Assembly: GCA_947168325.1 (NCBI GenBank)
Contig: CAMVLN010000018.1
Coordinates: forward strand, 1 to 16,885
Origin: an uncultured Elusimicrobia bacterium
GTDB lineage: Bacteria; Elusimicrobiota; Endomicrobiia; Endomicrobiales; Endomicrobiaceae
Direction of reading: 5' to 3'
DNA length: 16,885 nucleotides
Part shown: piece after piece, positions 1 through 6,387 of the stretch
How positions within the stretch are numbered: position 1 is the stretch's first letter
Layout of the letters: each line of letters opens with the position of its first letter
Made by a program: the position numbers and the translations under genes
The notes under the pieces: model-generated
Seen by the model: only the letters and a program-made list of their open reading frames with translations
Told to the model about the DNA's origin: nothing
Databases searched by the model: none

Positions 1-910
1 GCAGTCCTACCTGTGGATTTATAACATTTATTAATTCTTTTATAGCTATCTTTTGTTTTTTATTTCCAGTAGCATTGTATTCAATTTCTGTATTAGTGTT
101 AGCATCAACAAGTTCTTCTAAAATAATGCCAAACTTTTCTTTTATATTTGTTGCTTCTTTTTTTGTTATTTTTAATTTTGCAGCTATATCTCTTGAAACA
201 TAATCAGAACCAAATGGTAACTCAAAAGAATCTTTTATTTTACCTTCAACATAAACAACAATTCCTGTTGTCATTCCACCAATATCAACTAATATACAAC
301 CTAAATCTTTGTCGTCATTAGAAATTAACTCTTCTGCAATAGAACTATAACCATATTTCAGAATATTTCCATTTGTAACTTGCATAATATTTGTAATATT
401 ACTTTTTGTTCCACAAATCATAAGAGCTTTTAATTCTAAAAATTTACCTATCATTTGTTGAGGATTTTGAACTGCTTGTTCATCTATTTTGTATTGTTGT
501 GGTATTATTTCTATAATTTCTTTTGTATCATCTATCTTATTTGCTTCGGCTAATCTTTTTTCTATTTCAATCATAGTTTTTTCTGTAACAGGGCCAGTAA
601 CAGCACCTGCTTCTTCGTCATCATTAATCTTTATCCTAGCATTAGCGGAAACAACATCTATTAAAGTACCTCTAACTGCTGATATTATATCTATATTATC
701 TATATTAAGTTCTTCTACCTTTTCTAAAAATTTATCAACTGTAAATTTTGCTGCCCCAATATCAGATATTACTCCATTTTTTACACCATCAGAAGAATAA
801 GTATTTGCTGATAATATTTCAATTTGTTTGTCTTCAGTAATTTTTGCAATCACTCCATGAATAGAATTTGCTCCTAAATCTAAACTTATAATGGCATTTA
901 TTTTTTCCAT
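1..910 (-). CDS. ftsA: Cell division protein FtsA, 3'-truncated by window edge
   Basis: Actin-fold ATPase that tethers FtsZ to the membrane and recruits later division proteins at the septum. Reading is open from the ATG at 910 to base 1 (303 codons); the C-terminus, including the usual membrane-targeting helix, lies outside the window. Visible actin-family features are the N-terminal phosphate-1 motif (SLDLGANS, residues 8-15), a 1C-type insert following, and the phosphate-2 motif VDIGGMTTGIVVY near residue 206, followed by FELPFGSDYVSRDIA, as in FtsA. An SD-like GGAG lies 10 bases upstream. The gene starts 30 bases after ftsQ and is last in the visible murB-ddl-ftsQ-ftsA run. MreB or a pilus PilM-type protein is less likely, because ftsQ is directly upstream and the motif spacing fits FtsA. 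Confidence 0.88.
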   Translation of the reverse strand, partial: MEKINAIISLDLGANSIHGVIAKITEDKQIEILSANTYSSDGVKNGVISDIGAAKFTVDKFLEKVEELNIDNIDIISAVRGTLIDVVSANARIKINDDEEAGAVTGPVTEKTMIEIEKRLAEANKIDDTKEIIEIIPQQYKIDEQAVQNPQQMIGKFLELKALMICGTKSNITNIMQVTNGNILKYGYSSIAEELISNDDKDLGCILVDIGGMTTGIVVYVEGKIKDSFELPFGSDYVSRDIAAKLKITKKEATNIKEKFGIILEELVDANTNTEIEYNATGNKKQKIAIKELINVINPQVGL

Positions 911-940
911 ATCAAATTAACTCCAAATCTTTATTTATAA

Positions 941-1840
941 TCAACTACCTTCTTTTACTTTCTTTACTATAACCATATTTTTATTTTCATCAATAAAACT
1001 TAAATCTATTGACTGAATATCTAATTTTCTTTTTACTACATCATCTAAAATTTTTTGTAATTTGTAAGATTTATCTTCTATTTTGTTCTCTTTTGGTAAT
1101 CCCCAGTATATGTTTATCTTATTATCTAAAGTTAGAATTATATCATCAACATCGCCATATTTTATTTCCGTAATTTGTGGAATTAAATTTTTTATATACT
1201 CTTTTGTATGCTTTAAAAAAGCTAATAGTGTAGTTCTTTCTTCATTATTATTAAATACCATAGTTGGAACTGCCATGCTAGACATATTGCCTATTAAATC
1301 AAAAGGTTTATTATCAAAATCTAATCCCATTTTTTTATCTTTAATATTAATAAAAACTTCTGGAACTCCTTCTTTAAAAGAAATTATAACCTTTTTATCA
1401 AACCATTTTCTAGATATAGAAATATTGGTTAATTCCTGTTTGTTTTTTTCTAAATTTTTTTTTGCATCACATAATTCTATTTTCAATAAACTTTCTCCAA
1501 TTTGAAAAGGGAGTATTTTAATAATTTCTGATTTTGTGATATTTTTACAACCTTCTATTTCTATATCATTAATAAAAAACCTTTCGTTTGCATACAGATA
1601 TTCCTTTAACCAAAAAAAACTAAATATACATATAACAACAATAAAAATAAAAAATATAAACTTAAATAAAAACTTAAAAATTTTTGTTTTATATTTTTTT
1701 GTTCTACTATATATTTTCTGTTTTGATGGATATGTAGAACTATTTAAATTTATATATCTTTTAAAATTATTAGCTTTTGTTGTTTTTTTAGCTTTTTTAG
1801 TTTTTTTTATTAATGGTTTATTATTAATTTTTATAACCAT
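941..1840 (-). CDS. ftsQ: Cell division protein FtsQ/DivIB
   Basis: Bitopic inner-membrane protein of the division complex; in model bacteria it bridges FtsA-side proteins and the FtsBL/FtsWI synthase. The 299-residue product has a very lysine-rich cytoplasmic tail (about residues 1-54), one strongly hydrophobic helix (about 55-78) and a POTRA domain (about 88-158, containing FFINDIEIEGCKNITKSEII). A less conserved extracytoplasmic domain follows. This tail-membrane-POTRA plan is the family's normal layout. The ATG at 1840 follows the ddl stop by 2 bases, with AAGG 5 bases upstream, so the two are almost certainly translationally linked. Sequence conservation is low, as usual for FtsQ, so the call rests on architecture plus position before ftsA. 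Confidence 0.85.
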   Translation of the reverse strand: MVIKINNKPLIKKTKKAKKTTKANNFKRYINLNSSTYPSKQKIYSRTKKYKTKIFKFLFKFIFFIFIVVICIFSFFWLKEYLYANERFFINDIEIEGCKNITKSEIIKILPFQIGESLLKIELCDAKKNLEKNKQELTNISISRKWFDKKVIISFKEGVPEVFINIKDKKMGLDFDNKPFDLIGNMSSMAVPTMVFNNNEERTTLLAFLKHTKEYIKNLIPQITEIKYGDVDDIILTLDNKINIYWGLPKENKIEDKSYKLQKILDDVVKRKLDIQSIDLSFIDENKNMVIVKKVKEGS

Positions 1841-1842
1841 CT

Positions 1843-2742
1843 TTACCTTGCTGATTTTAAAATTTCTAATACTAAATTTTCAAAACTCATACCAATGTAT
1901 TTTGCTGCATCAGGGAACAATGAAGTTTTTGTCATTCCTGGTAAAGTATTTAACTCTAAAACATATATACTGTTTTTTTTATCTACTATCATATCTACTC
2001 TACATATTCCATTACACATAAATTCACTAAAAATTTTTAATGCAATATCTTGAGCTTTTTTTAGAACTTTATTCGGTAATCTTGCTGGAATAATATGTGT
2101 AGATTGCCCTATAGTATATTTAGATTTAAAATCGTAAAATTTACCTTTAGGGACAATCTCTATAACAGGTAAAGGTTTGCCATTTAAAACCCCTACCGTA
2201 ATTTCCATACCTTTGATATACTGTTCTACTAAAACTCTATCTTCAAAAGAAAAAGCTAACTTCACTGCTTTTTTGAAATCTTTTTTATTTTTTACTATAG
2301 ATACTCCTATTGCTGACCCTTGTGATGCTGGTTTTACAACTACAGGAAATTTTGGCATATCAAAAGGTTTATTTTTTTCAATTGTAAACCATTTTGCTGT
2401 AGGAATTTTTGCATACTCAAACATTTTTTTAGAAATAATTTTATCTATACTTGCCGAGCTTGAAAAAACTCTACAACCTGTATATGCAATACCCATAATT
2501 TCAAGCATACCTTGAATTGTACCATCTTCACCCATAGCTCCATGCAAAATAACATAAGCAATTTGTATTTTTTCTTTTACAAGTTTTGTTGCAACATTTT
2601 TATCTACATCTATTAACACTACATCAAAACCTAACTTTTTTATAGCCTCATAAACTGCCTTACCCGACATTAATAAATTTTCTCTTTCTGAAGTAGTTTC
2701 ACCTTTTATAATTTCATTTTTTTTATTTTTTAAACTTATCAT
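1843..2742 (-). CDS. ddl: D-alanine--D-alanine ligase
   Basis: ATP-grasp ligase making the D-Ala-D-Ala dipeptide of peptidoglycan precursors in the cytoplasm. Residues 16-27 (TTSERENLLMSG) match the substrate loop with its conserved Glu (E19). HGAMGEDGTIQGMLE (67-81) and YTG (87-89) are family signatures. VKPASQGSAIG (136-146) carries the loop Ser, and KSKY (Y209) matches the Tyr typical of D-Ala rather than D-Lac ligases. CRVDM (247-251) and LELNTLPGMTKTSLFP (262-277) supply the Mg-binding Asp, Glu and Asn. Length (299) is normal. Odd point: the usual hydrophobic first strand and Gly-Gly (IAVLxGG) are replaced by a polar NEIIKGE. The ATG overlaps the murB stop in an ATGA junction, indicating coupled translation. 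Confidence 0.93.
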   Translation of the reverse strand: MISLKNKKNEIIKGETTSERENLLMSGKAVYEAIKKLGFDVVLIDVDKNVATKLVKEKIQIAYVILHGAMGEDGTIQGMLEIMGIAYTGCRVFSSSASIDKIISKKMFEYAKIPTAKWFTIEKNKPFDMPKFPVVVKPASQGSAIGVSIVKNKKDFKKAVKLAFSFEDRVLVEQYIKGMEITVGVLNGKPLPVIEIVPKGKFYDFKSKYTIGQSTHIIPARLPNKVLKKAQDIALKIFSEFMCNGICRVDMIVDKKNSIYVLELNTLPGMTKTSLFPDAAKYIGMSFENLVLEILKSAR

Positions 2743-3632
2743 TTTATTATTTTTATCTCAGTTTCTAAACTTATACCATATTTTTTTTTAACTTCATTTT
2801 TTATAAAATCTATTAAATTTAGCATATCTCTAGCACTACCATTATTTTCGTTTATAATAAAGTTTGCATGTATATTAGAAACTTTAACATCTCCTATACT
2901 ATAATTTTTAAGATTTAAAGAATCTATTATTCTTCCGGCACTATCATTTTTAGGATTTTTGAATATACAGCCAGCATTTTTAGTGCCAATAGGTTGAGTT
3001 TTTCTTCTTTTATCTGTCTCTTGTAAAATCACTTTTAAAATATCATTTTTATCTGTTTTTTTCAACACAAAAAAAGCCTTAGTTATAACACAATTTTGTA
3101 AATTACTTTTTCTATATTCAAAATTAAAATCTTTTTTATTTAATATTTTTTTTATACCTATAAAATCTACTATTTCTAATTTATCTATAACTGAAGATAT
3201 AGACATATTTTTTGTTCCTGCATTACCATAAATTGCACCACCTACTGTTCCGGGTATTCCTACAAAATATTCCAAACCACTTAATTCTTTATCTGCTGTT
3301 ATTTTAGATAAAAAAGATAAATTAACAGCACTACCACAAACAATTTTATTTTCTTGTATACAATACCTACAAAAATCGCCACAAAGTTTTATAATTATTC
3401 CCCTAAAACCTTCATCGCTAAACAAAATATTTGAGCCACCACCAATAATGTAAAATTTTATTTTGTTCTTATATATAAATTTTAGCAATAGTATTAATTG
3501 TTGTTCATTAAATATTTCTACAAAATAATCTGCATTACCACCAATACACAGTGTAGTATGTTTTGATAAAGGTTCATTTTGTTTTATATTGCATCCTATT
3601 AAAGATAATTCTAATAATATATTTTTATTCAT
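2739..3632 (-). CDS. murB: UDP-N-acetylenolpyruvoylglucosamine reductase MurB (type II)
   Basis: FAD-dependent reductase converting UDP-GlcNAc-enolpyruvate to UDP-MurNAc, the second committed step of wall precursor synthesis. FAD-binding motifs are THTTL-type region HTTLCIGG (25-32), YIIGGGSNIL (61-70) and GIPGTVGGAIYGNAG (125-139). The catalytic Arg is in FEYRKSNL (R174), the proton donor is Cys in AGCIFKNP (C222; Ser in E. coli, Cys in many others), and the closing Glu is in LETEI (E292). It is a 297-residue short-loop (type II) enzyme. The stop overlaps ddl by 4 bases. I see no clear SD before the ATG; a 7-bp stem-loop lies there instead. No murC precedes it, unlike many division clusters. 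Confidence 0.95.
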   Translation of the reverse strand: MNKNILLELSLIGCNIKQNEPLSKHTTLCIGGNADYFVEIFNEQQLILLLKFIYKNKIKFYIIGGGSNILFSDEGFRGIIIKLCGDFCRYCIQENKIVCGSAVNLSFLSKITADKELSGLEYFVGIPGTVGGAIYGNAGTKNMSISSVIDKLEIVDFIGIKKILNKKDFNFEYRKSNLQNCVITKAFFVLKKTDKNDILKVILQETDKRRKTQPIGTKNAGCIFKNPKNDSAGRIIDSLNLKNYSIGDVKVSNIHANFIINENNGSARDMLNLIDFIKNEVKKKYGISLETEIKIIK

Positions 3633-3640
3633 AATATTTT

Positions 3641-3665
3641 ATAGATATCAAGATAACCTATCTAT
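3641..3665 (-). promoter_or_regulatory. Stem-loop just upstream of murB start
   Basis: ATAGATA at 3641-3647 and TATCTAT at 3659-3665 form a perfect 7-bp inverted repeat with an 11-base loop, ending 8 bases before the murB ATG. It occupies the place where an SD should be and could affect ribosome access. In such AT-rich DNA a 7-bp dyad may also be chance, so a role is only inferred. Confidence 0.25.
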
Positions 3666-3759
3666 TTTACATAAATACTAATGGTTTTTACATATAAGCT
3701 ATATTAAATAAATACTATTTAGAAAAAAAGCATAGTTTAGGTTAAATAGAATCTAAAAG

Positions 3760-3780
3760 TTAAACATTATTTATGTTTAA
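3760..3780 (-). terminator. AU-rich hairpin over the thioesterase stop codon
   Basis: TTAAACAT (3760-3767), a 5-base loop and ATGTTTAA (3773-3780) make a perfect 8-bp stem that includes the TAA stop of the thioesterase gene. On the minus strand a T-rich stretch follows loosely (CTTTTAGATTCTATTT). It may be a weak terminator or 3'-end stabiliser separating this run from murB; the low GC of the stem argues against strong termination. Confidence 0.3.
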
Positions 3781-4504
3781 ATTTTATTTTTATTAAAGCC
3801 GATTCTTTTTCGGTGGTTTGTATGGAAATTGTAAAATCTGTTTCGCTATTTTTTTGTATTTTAGATATTATAAGGTCATCTTGTATGAAAACAGGTTTTT
3901 TAAAATTTATTTCCATTTCATCTAAAATATAATCTTGTTTAAATTGTTGGGTAAATGTTTCCATCGCCCACATTGGATAAACACAATTATTCACATGCCC
4001 ATTACTATCAATATCATCTTCTCTTATTTGAATTTGTTTTTCAAAATCTATTTTTTGTAAACAATGAATTTTTTTAAAATCAGTATTTAATGCTCGTTGT
4101 GGTAAAACAGTATAAGCAAGATTATAGTCATCAAATTTTATAGGCCTTGCTTTTATTATATCTATCATTGCCCATTGACTAGATGCTGCAATTAGAATAT
4201 TTCCTTGTGTATCTTCAACAAGAAATTCTCTTATAGCTATTAATGCTGTTTTAGAAGATGGCCATGTTTTAAGAATTATCTTGTCAAAAATTTTAGGAAA
4301 AGAAAATATCTTTATGTGATATGCTCTAGCTATCCATGCTAAATGTTTTTGTTTACAAAAAGTATATCCTACATTGAGCTTTTGTGCATGAGTATCTGCC
4401 ATATCTTGCAATAAATGAAAAATACTAATGAGTTTTATCTTTTCATTTCTATCACATTCATAACTTGATATTATATGCTCTTTAACAAGTTTATCTATTA
4501 TCAT
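3767..4504 (-). CDS. Acyl-ACP thioesterase (FatA/FatB-like)
   Basis: Hydrolyses acyl-acyl carrier protein to free fatty acids in the cytoplasm (PF01643-type double hotdog). The 245-residue product fits the bacterial members. The N-terminal hotdog shows AWIARAYHIKI (56-66) and SSQWAMIDIIKARPIK (108-123), the latter matching the family pattern of a strand ending in an Arg-Pro turn. The C-terminal hotdog has DIDSNGHVNN (164-173), the D-x-N-x-H catalytic signature of plant FatA/FatB (D166, N168, H170); E199 in MEINFKKPV is the likely catalytic acid. The ATG at 4504 follows the DUF4276 gene by 14 bases with AAAGG about 10 bases upstream, so it is probably co-transcribed with the ATPase pair, though a functional link is unproven. 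A fatty-acid salvage or lipid-remodelling role is inferred. Confidence 0.88.
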   Translation of the reverse strand: MIIDKLVKEHIISSYECDRNEKIKLISIFHLLQDMADTHAQKLNVGYTFCKQKHLAWIARAYHIKIFSFPKIFDKIILKTWPSSKTALIAIREFLVEDTQGNILIAASSQWAMIDIIKARPIKFDDYNLAYTVLPQRALNTDFKKIHCLQKIDFEKQIQIREDDIDSNGHVNNCVYPMWAMETFTQQFKQDYILDEMEINFKKPVFIQDDLIISKIQKNSETDFTISIQTTEKESALIKIKFKHK

Positions 4505-4518
4505 TATTTATAAACCTT

Positions 4519-5172
4519 TTATTTTTTTTGTAAATTGGATATTTCGTTAACCCATTTGCTAAATCTTGGACATTTTTCTATAAAAATATTTATTGAAATT
4601 TTATTAGATATTTCCTTTCCATCAATAACTTTACTATAATCACAAAATATATTTTCTAATCTTTTTGATGGAGCAGTTTCATAACTATCATTTATATCTT
4701 CAGGATTTTTATATTTTTCTATAATTTTTGATAAATCTTCTTTTTGTTTTTTGTTAGCATTTTTAACTTGTATTATTGCATTTATATCACTAAACCATAA
4801 TGCTTCTGTTTCATGCATTTGTATATATGGAATAAGAATTTTATTTCTATATTTGTTATCCTTATAAAATTCATTTTTTATTTCTTCTTCAAGTTCAGAA
4901 ACTTTTTTATTACCTTTATTTTTCAATCTATAAAAATCTATAAATGTTGTTAACATAGGATACATATTACTGTGTTTATGTAAAAAATCAACAATTCTAG
5001 CTATAGAAACATTCCCTCCAATATTTTTTTGTTTATCATTAATCCCCACAGGTTTTAATGAAATATTTATTTTATTAAAATAGTTTTTATTTAATTGTTT
5101 TATAAAATCAGTTTCTGTTTGTCCTTCACATACAACACCAATATTAATAAAATCTAAATCATTAGTAGTCAT
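4519..5172 (-). CDS. DUF4276 family Toprim-like protein, partner of adjacent ABC ATPase
   Basis: I recognise the DUF4276 pattern, not a characterised enzyme. From the ATG at 5172 (217 residues): VVCEGQTETDF (13-23) supplies the Toprim-like Glu, GGNVSIARI (52-60) follows, TTFIDFYRL (75-83) places an Asp where Toprim has D-x-D, and YIQMHETEALWFSD (116-129) is the hallmark DUF4276 block. NPEDINDSYETAPSKRL (156-172) and CPRFSKWV (201-208) complete the family signature. Toprim folds bind Mg and cleave nucleic acid, so nuclease activity is plausible but inferred. A GTG at 5184 is also in frame, but the ATG has AGGTGG 8 bases upstream and is preferred. It overlaps the ATPase by 11 bases, so the two are likely produced together. 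Confidence 0.8.
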   Translation of the reverse strand: MTTNDLDFINIGVVCEGQTETDFIKQLNKNYFNKINISLKPVGINDKQKNIGGNVSIARIVDFLHKHSNMYPMLTTFIDFYRLKNKGNKKVSELEEEIKNEFYKDNKYRNKILIPYIQMHETEALWFSDINAIIQVKNANKKQKEDLSKIIEKYKNPEDINDSYETAPSKRLENIFCDYSKVIDGKEISNKISINIFIEKCPRFSKWVNEISNLQKK

Positions 5173-6238
5173 TAGGAGTTCCACCTATAATATTTCTACC
5201 CCAAATATCACCTATAGAAAATTCATTTAACCATTCTTTTACTTCTTTTTCTTCTAGCCGTCTAAAATAAGATGTTTCATCTTTTCTATCAACAACTATT
5301 ATATCTTCGTAACTAAATTCATTTATAAATTCAATAGACTGAGATGTTGCAATAATCTGCTTACCTTTTTTTGTAACACTTTTAAAAAGTTCAGCAAGAA
5401 TTTTTAAGGCATATGGATGTAGCCCTAACTCTGGCTCATCTATTAAAATTGTGTTTGCAATACAATTTGTTGGTTGTAATAGAAGAGTTGCTAAAGCAAT
5501 AAATCTTAATGTTCCAGAAGATAAATCATAAACATCAAAAATTTTATCATAGCCAATATGTTTCCACCTTATCATTATATTATTTTCTTCAGGTTCTAAT
5601 ATAAAATCTTGAAAAAAAGGAGCAACCATTTTTACTACTTCAACTATTTTATTATATTCATACAGATTATATTTTTTAAATCTGTATAACATTGCAGGTA
5701 AATTATCCGCTTGTGATTGAAGAAAAAGATTATCAGTAATTTTGCAAGATTTTTTTATCGGGGCATTATTGCCAACATCATGAAAATGATAAATTTTGAT
5801 ATTTTCTAAATATTTTTTTATATAGTATGCTTTATAACTATCTGTTTTACTAATATGACTTTCTAAACCTATACCTAAATCGTCATATGTTCCCTTTGGT
5901 ATAAAGTGGACTATTTCTTTATTTATAGTAAGTGTATTGGGAATGGAAAAACCCAAAAATAATTGATAAATGTTCTGTTGTTTTAAAGTTAGGACAATAT
6001 TTATTTCTTGTGTAACTTTACTTCCAAAAAACAAAAATCTATCTGCCCTTCCTTCGCTTAATAAATACTTTTGTAAATTTTCAGAATATATATTATTTAA
6101 TAATTCAAATATTTTTATAAAATTGCTTTTTCCAGCACCGTTTTGCCCAACAATAATATTTATAGGTTTTAAAACGATATCCATTTCTTTTATAGATTTA
6201 AAACCTTTGATTTGTATTTTATTTAAAGTGCTTTCCAC
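5162..6238 (-). CDS. AAA_21/OLD-type ABC ATPase, paired with DUF4276
   Basis: SMC/RecF-like ATPase of the AAA_21 (OLD-like) class. From a GTG start at 6238 (358 residues): the opening KIQIKGFKSIKEMDI (7-21) is the usual first strand. Walker A is GQNGAGKS (31-38), the ABC signature DLSSGTLRF (238-246), Walker B ILIDEPELGLHP (264-275) with catalytic Glu, and the switch region ATSQS (297-301) has Gln near the H-loop position. The C-terminus ends IGDIWGRNIIGGTPND, a tail recurrent in DUF4276-linked ATPases as I recall them. GTG was chosen because AGGAG sits 5 bases upstream and the motif-bearing fold begins there; longer in-frame upstream sequence is hydrophobic leader-like and overlaps the promoter region. 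Likely role: nucleotide-driven sensor/regulator of the DUF4276 partner, possibly in phage or plasmid defence (inferred). Confidence 0.82.
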   Translation of the reverse strand: MESTLNKIQIKGFKSIKEMDIVLKPINIIVGQNGAGKSNFIKIFELLNNIYSENLQKYLLSEGRADRFLFFGSKVTQEINIVLTLKQQNIYQLFLGFSIPNTLTINKEIVHFIPKGTYDDLGIGLESHISKTDSYKAYYIKKYLENIKIYHFHDVGNNAPIKKSCKITDNLFLQSQADNLPAMLYRFKKYNLYEYNKIVEVVKMVAPFFQDFILEPEENNIMIRWKHIGYDKIFDVYDLSSGTLRFIALATLLLQPTNCIANTILIDEPELGLHPYALKILAELFKSVTKKGKQIIATSQSIEFINEFSYEDIIVVDRKDETSYFRRLEEKEVKEWLNEFSIGDIWGRNIIGGTPNDY

Positions 6239-6278
6239 AAAAACTCCTAATTTTTCACATTTAAATATTGTGCAGAGT

Positions 6279-6284
6279 ATTATA
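6279..6284 (-). promoter_or_regulatory. -10 element for the ATPase/DUF4276 operon
   Basis: The minus strand reads TATAAT here, about 40 bases before the GTG start, with no good -35 hexamer at 16-18 bases. It is a perfect -10 match, but such matches are frequent in AT-rich DNA. Confidence 0.4.
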
Positions 6285-6324
6285 CAAAATATTAATTTAT
6301 AGTTGTATTTACTGAACATTGTTA

Positions 6325-6354
6325 TTGAAACTAAAATAATATTTATGTTAAAAT
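6325..6354 (+). promoter_or_regulatory. Candidate uvrB promoter
   Basis: TTGAAA (6325-6330) and TAAAAT (6349-6354) are separated by 18 bases and lie about 33 bases before the uvrB ATG. They fit a sigma-70 promoter with moderate scores. No LexA-type box is evident, so SOS control cannot be claimed. Confidence 0.4.
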
Positions 6355-6387
6355 TCTTTATCAATATTTTTTCTACAATATAAAAAA

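Noticed and set aside
1083..2021. Plus-strand open frames opposite ftsQ and ddl
   Set aside because: They are antisense to genes with clear motifs, and their translations are Phe/Ile/Leu-rich with no family signature or SD.
6239..6364. N-terminal extension of the ATPase to an ATG at 6364
   Set aside because: The extra 42 residues are hydrophobic, precede the normal first strand of the fold, and cover the -10 site; AGGAG plus GTG at 6238 is a better start.
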